A DNA stretch of 64,000 nucleotides, from positions 1 to 64,000 of the forward strand of contig NZ_VSRL01000013.1 in the NCBI RefSeq assembly GCF_012184385.1. Direction: 5' to 3'. The stretch is from Lentzea indica (lineage in GTDB: Bacteria; Actinomycetota; Actinomycetes; Mycobacteriales; Pseudonocardiaceae). Below, in pieces: positions 27,855 to 35,638 of this stretch. Numbering within the stretch: position 1 is the stretch's first letter; each line of letters opens with the position of its first letter. Below the pieces are notes generated by a model, which had not been told where the DNA came from, searched no databases, and worked only from the letters and a program-made list of their open reading frames with translations. The position numbers and the translations under genes were made by a program.

Positions 27855-28124
27855 ATGTCGAAGTCCGGGCAGAAAGTAGTACCGCCGTACTTTTCGCACA
27901 TGTCCGACGAAGAGCTCCTCGCGTGGTACGCGGAGCTTCAGGCGCGCGCGATGAACGCGCCGCCTGGGGACGTCGATTTCGACCACTCCCACAAGCCCGC
28001 CAAGCCGATGACCGTGGAGCAGTTGCGGCACCGGCTCATGACGTTCCAGGGCTGGCCGGGAGGCGTCTCCACGCTCGACGCCGGTTCGCCGTTTCACAAC
28101 CTGTGGCACTGGCTGAACGACTGA
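27855..28124 (+). CDS. Small protein of unknown function, 89 aa
   Basis: An 89-residue soluble protein starting at ATG 27855: SKSGQKVVPPYFSHMSDEEL, then LLAWYAELQARAMNAPPGDV, FDHSHKPAKPMTVEQLRHRL and the end GSPFHNLWHWLND. It is rich in His, Trp and Phe and contains no known motif. A longer GTG start at 27819 would lie inside the preceding hairpin and is disfavoured. The 3' end overlaps the predicted start of the histidine kinase gene by 22 nt, so the two may be coupled. Confidence 0.6.
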   Translation: MSKSGQKVVPPYFSHMSDEELLAWYAELQARAMNAPPGDVDFDHSHKPAKPMTVEQLRHRLMTFQGWPGGVSTLDAGSPFHNLWHWLND

Positions 28125-29977
28125 CCCGGGCAGAGGTCGTCCTCGCTCGGGTCATTGGCGCGCTGGTGGCCGCGTGTGTGCTCTTCGCCGTCGCGCACAC
28201 AGCGGCCACCGGCGCGGTTTCGCATCCGCGGAACTGGCTGGTCGCGTTCGCCTGCACCCTGCTCGGGGTGCGGGTGATCGGCCACGTCCGCAGGTCGGCC
28301 GTCGGGTGGCTGCTGCTGGCCATGGGCGTGTTCGGGGGTGTCGCCGTCGCGGTCGCCGGCCAGCCCGCCGATCATCCCGCCCGTTGGGTCGAGGCGTGGG
28401 TCTGGTGGCCCACGTACGCGTTGTTGCCTGCCGTGGCACTGGTTTTCCCGAACGGCAAACCGTTGAGCAACCGATGGTGGATCGCCATCGGCGCGTCGCT
28501 GTTCAGCGCTGTGGTGGGAACGATCGGGATCGCCTGGGCGTCCTGGGGAAATCCAGCCGACTTCTGGCAGACCCGCGGTGCCGGGCTCGCCAAGACCATC
28601 ACGCTGATCGCCGTGCTCGCGGCAGGGGTCGCGGTGGTCGCGGCCGTGGTGTCGTTGTTCCTGAGGTGGCGGCGGGCTGAAGGGGACGAACGCCGGCTGC
28701 TCGTGTGGGCCGTCGCGCTGTTGGCGTTGGCCGTCGTGGCGACCGTTGTGGAGACGACGGACGGACACGTCGCGTGGGTCGTTGGTGTGCTTGCGTTTCC
28801 GGCTGCCGCTGTCATCGCGATCGTGCGATACGGGCTGTACGACATCAGCCTGCTGATTCACCGGTCGTTGCTCTACGGCTCTTTGACCGTGGTGCTGCTG
28901 CTGGTCTACATGGGCGTGATGCTCGCCGGTGGCCAGGTGTTCACGGGCGAGGCCGAGGTCATCGGGGTGGTCGCCGCGGGACTGGTGTTCGCGCCGATTC
29001 GCAGCTGGCTGCAGCGCAAGCTCGACCGGTGGCTGTTCGGGGTGCGGGCGGATCCCTACGCGGCCTTGTCGACGTTGAGCGAGAAGCTCGAACGGTCGCA
29101 GGACGTGCTGCCGACCGTGGCCCAGACCGTCGCGGAGTCGTTGAAGCTGCCGTACGTGGCGATCCGCGGTGGCTCGGTGCTGGCCGAGCACGGACGCAGC
29201 CGCGGGTGGCCGCAGCTGCGCTTTCCCATGACGTACCGCGGTTCTCTGGTGGGCGATCTCGTCGTCGAGCCGCGTGCTCCCGACGAACGGTTGAGCGATC
29301 GCGAGCTGAGCCTGCTCGTGGACCTGGCCCGCTCCACCGCGCCGGCCGCGCAGTCGATCAAGCTGACCGCCGACCTGCAGCTCGCGCGCGAACGGCTGGT
29401 GCGTGCGCGTGAAGAAGAACGGCTGCGGCTCCGGCGCGATCTGCACGACGGCGTTGGACCGGCGTTGGTCGGCATTCGGTTGCAGCTCAGGGCTTTGCGG
29501 CGGACTCTGGGCGACGTCCTGGACCCGGTGCTCGGTGACGTCGACTCGACGGGCGGCGAGGTGCGCCGGCTGGTGGACGGGCTGCGGCCGCCGATCCTCG
29601 ACCAGGGGCTGGCGCTCGCCGTGCGCGACGAGGCCGCGCGGTTCAACGGCGACCTGCGGGTTCAGGTGGAGGCAGAGGAGATCGAAGGGCTGTCCGCGGC
29701 CGTGGAGGTCGCGGCCTATCGGATCGTCGCGGAGGCATTGACCAACACCGCGCGCCACTCCGGAGCGTCGACGTGCGTGATCACCGTCAGGCAGGACGGC
29801 GACCTCGTCGTGGAGATCGTGGACGACGGACGAGGCGTCGCCGCCGACGCCAAGCCCGGTGTCGGGCTCGACTCGATGCGGGAACGCTGCGCGGAGCTGG
29901 GTGGATCGTGCACAGTGGGACCCGCGCAACCACACGGGACACGGGTGGTGGCGCGGATCCCGTTGGAGGTGCAGTGA
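28103..29977 (+). CDS. Membrane sensor histidine kinase (NarL/DesK class, HisKA_3)
   Basis: A protein of about 624 residues. The N-terminal 300 residues hold roughly eight hydrophobic helices. A cytoplasmic GAF-like linker (LKLPYVAIRGGSVLAEHGRS) follows, then the HisKA_3 dimerisation box EERLRLRRDLHDGVGPALVG with the phosphoacceptor His, and the HATPase domain (YRIVAEALTNTARHSGAS, VDDGRGVAADA, GVGLDSMRERCAELGG). The start is uncertain: GTG 28103 is the first plausible codon in frame after the preceding gene's body, but no clear ribosome site is seen. Its partner regulator overlaps the stop (GTGA). Signal and targets are unknown. Confidence 0.88.
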   Translation: MALAERLTRAEVVLARVIGALVAACVLFAVAHTAATGAVSHPRNWLVAFACTLLGVRVIGHVRRSAVGWLLLAMGVFGGVAVAVAGQPADHPARWVEAWVWWPTYALLPAVALVFPNGKPLSNRWWIAIGASLFSAVVGTIGIAWASWGNPADFWQTRGAGLAKTITLIAVLAAGVAVVAAVVSLFLRWRRAEGDERRLLVWAVALLALAVVATVVETTDGHVAWVVGVLAFPAAAVIAIVRYGLYDISLLIHRSLLYGSLTVVLLLVYMGVMLAGGQVFTGEAEVIGVVAAGLVFAPIRSWLQRKLDRWLFGVRADPYAALSTLSEKLERSQDVLPTVAQTVAESLKLPYVAIRGGSVLAEHGRSRGWPQLRFPMTYRGSLVGDLVVEPRAPDERLSDRELSLLVDLARSTAPAAQSIKLTADLQLARERLVRAREEERLRLRRDLHDGVGPALVGIRLQLRALRRTLGDVLDPVLGDVDSTGGEVRRLVDGLRPPILDQGLALAVRDEAARFNGDLRVQVEAEEIEGLSAAVEVAAYRIVAEALTNTARHSGASTCVITVRQDGDLVVEIVDDGRGVAADAKPGVGLDSMRERCAELGGSCTVGPAQPHGTRVVARIPLEVQ

Positions 29978-30636
29978 CGCGGGTTGTGATCGCGGACGAC
30001 CACCCGGTGTTCCGGCGCGGGCTCAAGGCGTTGCTGGACGGCGAGGACGGGCTCGAGGTCGTCGGCGAGGCGGCCGATGGGCTAACGGCTGTGTCGGTCG
30101 TGCTGGACCTCGTCCCCGACGTCGTGGTGCTCGACCTGCACATGCCGGTCATGGGTGGTGTCGAGGCCGCCAAGCAGATCCTGGACGCGTTGCCGTCGCT
30201 GGGCGTCCTCGTGCTGACGATGCACGAGGACGACGAGCTGGTGTTCGCGGCGATGAAGGCCGGGGCCAGGGGTTATCTGGTCAAGACGACCGATGACGAC
30301 GAGATCGTGCGTGCGGTGCAGGCGATCGGAGCCGGTGAGGCGATCTTCAGCGCCACCATCGCGCAACGGATGATGGGCTACTTCACCGCGATCTCGTCGA
30401 AGGCGGTGGTGTTCCCGCAGCTCACCGACCGGGAACGGGACGTGCTGGAGCTGATGGCGTCCGGCCTCGACAACACCTCGATCGCGCACAGGCTCTCGCT
30501 GTCGGGCAAAACCGTGCGCAACCGGGTGTCCGCGATCTTCACCAAGCTGCAGGTCGCCGACCGCGCGCAGGCCATCGTGCGCGCCCGCGAGGCGGGACTC
30601 GGAAGTCCCTCCCAAGACGGGACAACGGTCACCTGA
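29974..30636 (+). CDS. NarL/FixJ-type response regulator
   Basis: A 220-residue regulator. The receiver domain has the acidic pair in VVIADDHPVFRRGLKALLDG, the phospho-accepting Asp in VVVLDLHMPVMGG, the Thr in VLTMHEDDE and the Lys in YLVKTTDDDE. The C-terminal LuxR helix-turn-helix reads LTDRERDVLELMASGLDNTS, IAHRLSLSGKTVRNRVSAIF. GTG 29974 overlaps the kinase stop. It forms a pair with the upstream kinase. Confidence 0.92.
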   Translation: MTRVVIADDHPVFRRGLKALLDGEDGLEVVGEAADGLTAVSVVLDLVPDVVVLDLHMPVMGGVEAAKQILDALPSLGVLVLTMHEDDELVFAAMKAGARGYLVKTTDDDEIVRAVQAIGAGEAIFSATIAQRMMGYFTAISSKAVVFPQLTDRERDVLELMASGLDNTSIAHRLSLSGKTVRNRVSAIFTKLQVADRAQAIVRAREAGLGSPSQDGTTVT

Positions 30637-30693
30637 CGGCGGGACTCCTCCCCCGCTTCGATCGGCGTCATCCGCCGAAGGGGGCCATACCGC

Positions 30694-31239
30694 ATGGACA
30701 TCACCTGGGACGTCGCACACGCGCGGCTCAGCCACGACCGCATGCTGCACATCGCTCAAGCGCTCATCTCGATGCGACCGGAGACCATCACGCTGGGCGG
30801 TGGGGAGCCCCTCTCCGTGCCCGGCCTGTTCGAGATCGTCGAACTGTTCCGCGCCGCCGGAATCGACGTCGTGCTGCGCACATCCGGCAAGTCGCTGCAC
30901 CCGTCGATGGTGCGGACGTTGCTCGTTTCGTGCGCACGCATCGAGGTGTGCGCGATGGCGTTCACGCACGCGATGCACGCGTTGCACCTGTTCGACATCG
31001 GTGCCGCCAAGTGCGACCGGCACGCCGTGTTCGGCCTCGACGCCACCGGCATCCGGCGCGGGTTCGACCGGCTGGAGGAGTTCTGCGCCACCACCGCGTT
31101 CGAGCTGCCTCATCTGGCCTTCATCGCGTTCAGCGACACGCTCGGGTCGGACCACGCGCAGTACCTGCAGTCGCTGGCTCCTCAGTCCGTGCGGGTGACC
31201 GTGGAGACCGCTAACACGTCGGTCGTCAGGACCAGTTGA
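30694..31239 (+). CDS. Radical-SAM-like protein lacking the CxxxCxxC cluster motif
   Basis: A 181-residue protein. The order of segments follows a radical SAM core: start DITWDVAHA, then ETITLGGGEPLSVPGLFEIV (the SAM-binding GGE motif), IDVVLRTSGKSLHP (the TNG-like strand) and further beta-alpha units. In normal members the TWDVT-like strand leads directly into the cysteine loop that holds the 4Fe-4S cluster. Here that loop is missing and HARLSHDRMLHIAQAL follows at once. No upstream in-frame cysteines exist. The protein cannot bind the canonical cluster, so it is a degenerate or truncated homologue, possibly regulatory. It stands alone downstream of the two-component genes with an AGGGGG ribosome site. 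Confidence 0.6.
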   Translation: MDITWDVAHARLSHDRMLHIAQALISMRPETITLGGGEPLSVPGLFEIVELFRAAGIDVVLRTSGKSLHPSMVRTLLVSCARIEVCAMAFTHAMHALHLFDIGAAKCDRHAVFGLDATGIRRGFDRLEEFCATTAFELPHLAFIAFSDTLGSDHAQYLQSLAPQSVRVTVETANTSVVRTS

Positions 31240-31257
31240 TCTAGGCGCGTCGGGTGG

Positions 31258-31287
31258 AGAACGCGAGAATGTCACCGCTCGCGTTCT
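31258..31287. terminator. Convergent-gene terminator hairpin
   Basis: AGAACGCGAG (31258-31267) and CTCGCGTTCT (31278-31287) form a 10-bp stem between the radical-SAM-like gene and the convergent asparaginase gene. Confidence 0.6.
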
Positions 31288-31324
31288 TCGTGTCTCGCAC
31301 CACGAGGCAACCACCACCGACCTG

Positions 31325-32260
31325 TCAGAAGACTCCGCCACGAGTCGCGAACACGTCCTCTACCGGGCTTTGCGAACCGAGGGCGAGCCTCAGCAGCACA
31401 CGCGCCTTGCGCGGGCACAGCCACCCAGCCATGACCGCGCCGCGCTTGATCAGATCCGACTCGGATCCGGTGAAGCCGTAGGTGTTTCGGAACGTGGTGC
31501 CCGCACCGGTCCGCGTCGCCACGACGACAGGGAATCTGGCCCGCGAGATCGCCTCGGCCATGCCCACCGACACGTGACCGACACCCGTTGCGGCGACGAC
31601 GGCACCCTTGACGTTGAGCCAGTCGAGGATCGAGCCGTCATCGTCCAAAGTGGCCTCGATGAGCGGAACCGCCGGCGCGTCGAGAGGGCGTGGCAACGCC
31701 GGCAGCTTGTGCGCGGGGTGGAAGTACTGCGGTGCGCCCTCGATCTGGAGTCCGATCGGGCCGGGGAACGACTCGAAGGCGTTCATGAGGCTGCTGTGCG
31801 CCTTGCGGACCCAGCGCGCGGCGTGGATCTCGTCGTTGAGGACGAGCAGGGCTCCGCGGCCACGGGAGTTCGCAGCCGCGGCGACGGAGACGGCGGCGGC
31901 GAGGTTGGCCGGGCCGTCGGCGCCGGGCAGTCCTGGGTGTCGCATCGCGCCGGTGACGACGAGCGGTTCCTCGTGCTGCCACAGGCAGTCGAAGAAGTAC
32001 GCGGTCTCTTCGAGGGTGTCGGTGCCCTGGATGATCACCACGCCGTGAGCGCCGCGCGAGACCTGTTTGTCTGCCCAGTCGAAGGCTTCCAGCAGCGTGG
32101 CGAACGTCAGCGAGGCGCCGGGGGTCGTGGCCAGGGTGGCGATCTCGCCCACCTCGAGACCCTGCACCAGGTCCTTCGCGCCGAGTGTCGGTGACACCGC
32201 TCCGGAACCGGTCATCGTGATCGTGCCGCCGAGCGATGCCACCGCCACCTGTGAGCTCAT
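31325..32260 (-). CDS. L-asparaginase (bacterial class)
   Basis: A 311-residue amidohydrolase converting asparagine to aspartate and ammonia. Both catalytic threonine regions are present: VAVASLGGTITMTGSG (Thr of motif 1) and VVIIQGTDTLEETAYFFDC (GTDT motif 2), plus the conserved Lys in HAARWVRKAHSS and PGADGPANLAAAV. No signal peptide, so likely cytosolic. The GNAT gene follows 4 nt... upstream on the map, ending at 32265, so the two are cotranscribed with GNAT first. Confidence 0.92.
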   Translation of the reverse strand: MSSQVAVASLGGTITMTGSGAVSPTLGAKDLVQGLEVGEIATLATTPGASLTFATLLEAFDWADKQVSRGAHGVVIIQGTDTLEETAYFFDCLWQHEEPLVVTGAMRHPGLPGADGPANLAAAVSVAAAANSRGRGALLVLNDEIHAARWVRKAHSSLMNAFESFPGPIGLQIEGAPQYFHPAHKLPALPRPLDAPAVPLIEATLDDDGSILDWLNVKGAVVAATGVGHVSVGMAEAISRARFPVVVATRTGAGTTFRNTYGFTGSESDLIKRGAVMAGWLCPRKARVLLRLALGSQSPVEDVFATRGGVF

Positions 32261-32264
32261 GCAC

Positions 32265-32936
32265 TCACCTTAAGGTCGGTGCAGCCGCCAGGTGGGCGGC
32301 GGTGATCGGTGACTCGACCGTCCACCCGAGCTTCTCGTACAACGCGAGCCCTGCTTCGGTGGCGACCAGCACGGCGCGCACCGCACAGCGCACCGAGGCG
32401 ACGTGGGTCAGCTCGGACATGACGACGCTGCCGAGACCGCGCCTGCGGTGCGCGGGGTCGGTTTCCACCATGTCGATGACAGCGGCGCCACCGCGGACCG
32501 CGACCCGCCCCTTCGCCGCGCACTCGCCGCCGGCGGTGCGGACGACCGCGTCGTGCACGTCGCCGGTGCTGCGCAGCTCCAAGGTGTAGGGATCCGGCGG
32601 GATGGTGGGCGGGTGCGTCCCCAGCTCGGTGCTCATCAGGTACTCCGGCGCACCGATCGTCCACCTGGAGCTCAGTCCGGCCCGCACCTGCTCGGGCGAA
32701 CCGCAGACCTTCAGCCAGGTGCCGGGTTCGGTGAGCTCGGCGGCACGCGGGCCGACCGAGCTCGGGTCCGGCAGGACGTAGCGCACCCGGTGTTCTGGCA
32801 ACCCGACGTCGATGCGGTAGCCGTCGGGCTCCGTGACGGGATCTGGGGCGCCGCGGGACAACGCCCAGCCCCACACCCAGTCGGCGACGACCTCGCCGGC
32901 TCGTGACCCGGATACCGGAGTCCAGAAGTCGATCAC
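32265..32936 (-). CDS. GNAT-family N-acetyltransferase
   Basis: A 223-residue protein. The C-terminal half is a GNAT domain with the acetyl-CoA motif A VIDMVETDPAHRRRGLGSVV (RRxGLG P-loop) and motif B ALYEKLGWTVESP. The N-terminal 100 residues are a lead-in without known motifs. The start is taken at GTG 32936; longer frames would run into the secreted-protein gene. Substrate unknown. It is directly upstream of the asparaginase gene. Confidence 0.8.
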   Translation of the reverse strand: MIDFWTPVSGSRAGEVVADWVWGWALSRGAPDPVTEPDGYRIDVGLPEHRVRYVLPDPSSVGPRAAELTEPGTWLKVCGSPEQVRAGLSSRWTIGAPEYLMSTELGTHPPTIPPDPYTLELRSTGDVHDAVVRTAGGECAAKGRVAVRGGAAVIDMVETDPAHRRRGLGSVVMSELTHVASVRCAVRAVLVATEAGLALYEKLGWTVESPITAAHLAAAPTLR

Positions 32937-32955
32937 GCCAACTACTCTGCCATGA

Positions 32956-33603
32956 TCACTGACGCCAGTAGGTGATGTTGCGGAACCTGGCCTCCGCGCG
33001 GCCGCTGCCGTGGTGGTAGACGCCGTTCTTGAAGTGCCTTGTGGCCCTGCCGCGATCGTTGACGGTCGCCTTGAGCACCCCGTTGGCGTAGACCTTGATC
33101 TTGCCGGTGCCGCCGGCGACGGCGCTGTGCTCGACTCGGATGCGGACCCAGGTGTTGTAGATGTTCTGGGCGATGACGGTGCTTGTGTAGTACCGGAGCG
33201 TGCCGCCGTTGGCGTTGGTGGCGTTGAGCATGAAGTCGGTCGCCGGCGTGCCGGGGGCGCCGCCGCGCACGCGCAGGATTTGCATGACCGTGGGGCCGTT
33301 GACGCCGCTCGGGACGAAGATCTCGCCCTCCCAGGCGTGCTGGCCGCCGGAGTACTCCTGCAGCCAGCGCATTTCGGTGCGCGGATCCGTGTTGCTGCCT
33401 TCGCTGTGCGGCTTGTCGGTGTCGTAGACCCACATCGAGTGAACACCGCCCTCGAACTTGTACCGAGCGCTCTCCGGCAGGTTCCACGGTTTCTGGATCT
33501 TGTAGGTGAACGGCGTCTGGGTCCAGGCGGGAGCCGCTTGTGCGGGCGTCGCGAGCAGGGCGACGGCGGGCAGGGCGAACAGGGAACGACGGGGCAGGGT
33601 CAC
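32956..33603 (-). CDS. Secreted polysaccharide-lyase-like (jelly-roll) protein, copy 1
   Basis: A 215-residue exported protein. The signal peptide has a twin-arginine-like start TLPRRSLFALPAVALLATPA and ends AQA. The mature part looks like a concanavalin-type jelly roll: YKFEGGVHSMWVYDTDKP, TDPRTEMRWLQEYSGGQHAW, and the end FKNGVYHHGSGRAEARFRNI. RTEMR and the FKNGVY strand recall the RxELR and FKAGxY motifs of alginate-lyase-like families (PL7/PL20 type), but exact family and substrate are unproven. GTG 33603 has GGAGG 5 nt upstream. A dre-like box lies at 33626-33637. The tandem paralogue follows upstream. Confidence 0.65.
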   Translation of the reverse strand: MTLPRRSLFALPAVALLATPAQAAPAWTQTPFTYKIQKPWNLPESARYKFEGGVHSMWVYDTDKPHSEGSNTDPRTEMRWLQEYSGGQHAWEGEIFVPSGVNGPTVMQILRVRGGAPGTPATDFMLNATNANGGTLRYYTSTVIAQNIYNTWVRIRVEHSAVAGGTGKIKVYANGVLKATVNDRGRATRHFKNGVYHHGSGRAEARFRNITYWRQ

Positions 33604-33625
33604 GGAAGCCTCCGGCCTCGGTTAG

Positions 33626-33637
33626 TGGTCTGGACCA
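33626..33637. promoter_or_regulatory. dre-like (DasR-type) box before copy 1
   Basis: AG-TGGTCTGGACCA differs by one base from the core of the DasR consensus TGGTCTAGACCA. It lies 22 nt before the GTG start, overlapping the probable promoter. Confidence 0.65.
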
Positions 33638-33692
33638 GAATGTCCACACCGAGGCCGGGCTCCGCAATGGCCGGGCCGCACCGGAATTCCGG

Positions 33693-34370
33693 TCACTGGC
33701 GCCAGTACGTGATGTTGCGGAAACGGGCCTCCGCGCGGCCGCTGCCGTGGTGGTAGACGCCGTTCTTGAAGTACCGCGTCGCCGGGCCCTCGTCGGGATG
33801 GGTCAGCTTCAGGGTGCCGTTGTAATAGGTCTTGACGGTGCCCCGGCCGCCCGCGACCGCGGTGTGTTCGACCCGGATCTTGAACCACTTGTTGTAGATG
33901 CCGGTGGCGATGACCTGGTTGCTGTCCTTGCGCAGGGTGCCGCCGTTGATGTTCGCGACGTTGAGCATCACGTCGGTGGCGCGCGTGCCGGACGGACGGC
34001 TGCCGCGCAGGATCTGCACGACCGTCGGGCCGCTCACGCCGGCCGGGACGTAGATCTCGCCCTCCCAGGCGCGCTGCCCGCTGGAGTACTCCTGGTGGAA
34101 GCGCATCTCGGTGCGCGGATCCGTTGGGCTGCCAGGGGTGTGCGGCTGGTCGTAGTCGTAGACCCACATCGTGTGGACGCCGCCTTCGAACTTGTACCGC
34201 GAGCTCAGGGCCAGGTTGTGCGGCTTCTGCACGGTGTAGGTGTACGGCGCCGACGTCCACTGAGCTGACGGAGGCTGGGCGAGGGCCTCTCCAGCCGGTG
34301 CCACGATCAGCGGTGTCGCCAGCGCCAGTGCTAGCACGGAGCGGCGAGTGTGGAGTGCAGGGGTTTCCAC
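33693..34370 (-). CDS. Secreted polysaccharide-lyase-like (jelly-roll) protein, copy 2
   Basis: A 225-residue paralogue of the preceding protein with the same order of motifs: YKFEGGVHTMWVYDYDQP, TDPRTEMRFHQEYSSGQRAW, IRVEHTAVAGGRGTVKTYYN, and the identical end FKNGVYHHGSGRAEARFRNI. Differences cluster in the central loops, as expected for changed specificity. The signal peptide is twin-arginine-like (HTRRSVLALALATPLIVAPA) ending ALA. GTG 34370 is chosen for its ribosome site GGAGGG at 7 nt. A near-perfect dre-like box lies 25 nt upstream. The family call has the same uncertainty as for copy 1. Confidence 0.65.
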   Translation of the reverse strand: METPALHTRRSVLALALATPLIVAPAGEALAQPPSAQWTSAPYTYTVQKPHNLALSSRYKFEGGVHTMWVYDYDQPHTPGSPTDPRTEMRFHQEYSSGQRAWEGEIYVPAGVSGPTVVQILRGSRPSGTRATDVMLNVANINGGTLRKDSNQVIATGIYNKWFKIRVEHTAVAGGRGTVKTYYNGTLKLTHPDEGPATRYFKNGVYHHGSGRAEARFRNITYWRQ

Positions 34371-34394
34371 GATGAATCCCTCCGACCTTCGATA

Positions 34395-34410
34395 AGTGGT
34401 CTGTACCACT
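34395..34410. promoter_or_regulatory. dre-like (DasR-type) box before copy 2
   Basis: AGTGGTCTGTACCACT has perfect AGTGGT/ACCACT arms and matches the DasR consensus with flanking A(C/G)T, differing only in the central GT. It suggests GlcNAc/chitin-linked repression by a DasR homologue not in the window. Confidence 0.75.
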
Positions 34411-34481
34411 TTGGGGGCACGAAGGTGGAGGGATCAATACTTCGTTCAGTTTCCGGAACAGGATTCAGGTGGCTGAACTTT

Positions 34482-35045
34482 TCACATTCCTGAACGCAGC
34501 TCGTCGAAGGTCGGGAACTTCGTCGCGATGTCGCTGCCGGTGAAGTTTCCGATCCAGCCGTCGTCGTCGTGGAAGAACCGGATCGACACGTAGTCCGGCG
34601 TGGTGCCCATGTCGAACCAGTGCGTGGTGTTCGCCGGAACGCTCAGCAGGTCGCCGGCCTCGCAGAACACCGCGTACACCCTGTCGCCGATGTGCAGGTA
34701 GAAAACGCCTGCGCCACGGGCGAAGTAGCGGTCCTCGTCGTCGTCGTGGGTGTGCTCGGCGAGGAACTTGTTGCGGAACTCGACGGCCTTCGCGCGGTAC
34801 TCGTCGGTGTCCGCCGGGGTCATCTCCATCGCGTCGACGTAGGTGTAGCCCTCCGTCTCGCTGACGCGGGCGACGTCCTTGGAGTAGATCTGCAAGGCGT
34901 TCTCGGCGGTCACACCGTCCACAACAGACCAACGGTGGAAGCGCACGCCGTGCTCCTTGAGCGCGGTGGCGATCTCCTCGGGGTCGGTCGTGCGGACGAG
35001 GGTCTCCTCGGGGCCGGAGTCCGGCCACACCGTCAGCAGCGTCAT
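34482..35045 (-). CDS. mtnD: Acireductone dioxygenase (methionine salvage)
   Basis: A 187-residue cupin enzyme of the ARD family. It oxidises acireductone to the 2-keto acid precursor of methionine (iron form). The cupin metal site is visible as FLAEHTHDDDEDRYFARGAG (HxH...E) and a later His in VPANTTHWFDMG. The start at ATG 35045 overlaps the mtnB stop (ATGA). It is the last gene of the operon. Confidence 0.92.
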   Translation of the reverse strand: MTLLTVWPDSGPEETLVRTTDPEEIATALKEHGVRFHRWSVVDGVTAENALQIYSKDVARVSETEGYTYVDAMEMTPADTDEYRAKAVEFRNKFLAEHTHDDDEDRYFARGAGVFYLHIGDRVYAVFCEAGDLLSVPANTTHWFDMGTTPDYVSIRFFHDDDGWIGNFTGSDIATKFPTFDELRSGM

Positions 35046-35638
35046 GAGTGCCTCCCCGTAAAGATGTCTCGCGTCTCCACTTTGAAGCGCAGCAACCACT
35101 CCAGGCATTCCAGGCGGTGCCGGGCCTGCATCAGGTCGTCGCCCCACACGTACACGCCGTGCCGTGCGACGAGCAACGCCGGCACCTTCGGGTCGAAGCC
35201 CTTCTCGAAGGCGTCGCCCAGTTCCAGCATGTCCTGTGAGTTCTTGACGACCGGGATCACCACTTCTTCGTGGTCGTAGCGGCCAAATCCCTTGAGCATT
35301 TCCAAATCTTTGAGCACGACACCGTCCGGCCAGTGCTCCGCTGCGACGACCGAGGCCAGCGCGTGGACGTGCACGACCGCGCCCGCTTCGGCGACCTTCG
35401 CGATCCTGGCGTGCAGAGCGGCTTCGGCGGACGGGATCTTCGGCGAGTCGACCGCGTTGCCGTCGACGTCGATGACCACGCTGTCCTCAGCGGTGATCTC
35501 GCCCTTGTCGACGCCGCTGACCGTGACCGCGAGCCTCAGCGGATCACGTTGCAGGACCACGGAAAGGTTGCCGGACGTGCCGCGCATCCAGCCCATCGCG
35601 GCGTACCGCGCGCACTCGCGAGCGAGCTCTGCCGTCAC
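35042..35638 (-). CDS. mtnB: Methylthioribulose-1-phosphate dehydratase
   Basis: A 198-residue class II aldolase-fold enzyme that dehydrates methylthioribulose-1-phosphate. Zinc-binding histidines appear in AGAVVHVHALASVVAA and LLVARHGVYVWGDDLMQA, with the sugar-phosphate site MRGTSGNLSVVL near residue 20 and the catalytic Glu in IPSAEAALHARI. It overlaps mtnC and mtnD by a few bases each (GTGA and ATGA). Confidence 0.9.
   Translation of the reverse strand: MTAELARECARYAAMGWMRGTSGNLSVVLQRDPLRLAVTVSGVDKGEITAEDSVVIDVDGNAVDSPKIPSAEAALHARIAKVAEAGAVVHVHALASVVAAEHWPDGVVLKDLEMLKGFGRYDHEEVVIPVVKNSQDMLELGDAFEKGFDPKVPALLVARHGVYVWGDDLMQARHRLECLEWLLRFKVETRDIFTGRHS

Noticed and set aside
27707-28102. N-terminal extension of the histidine kinase frame
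   Set aside because: It would overlap the end of the dehydrogenase gene, a perfect terminator and the 89-residue gene.
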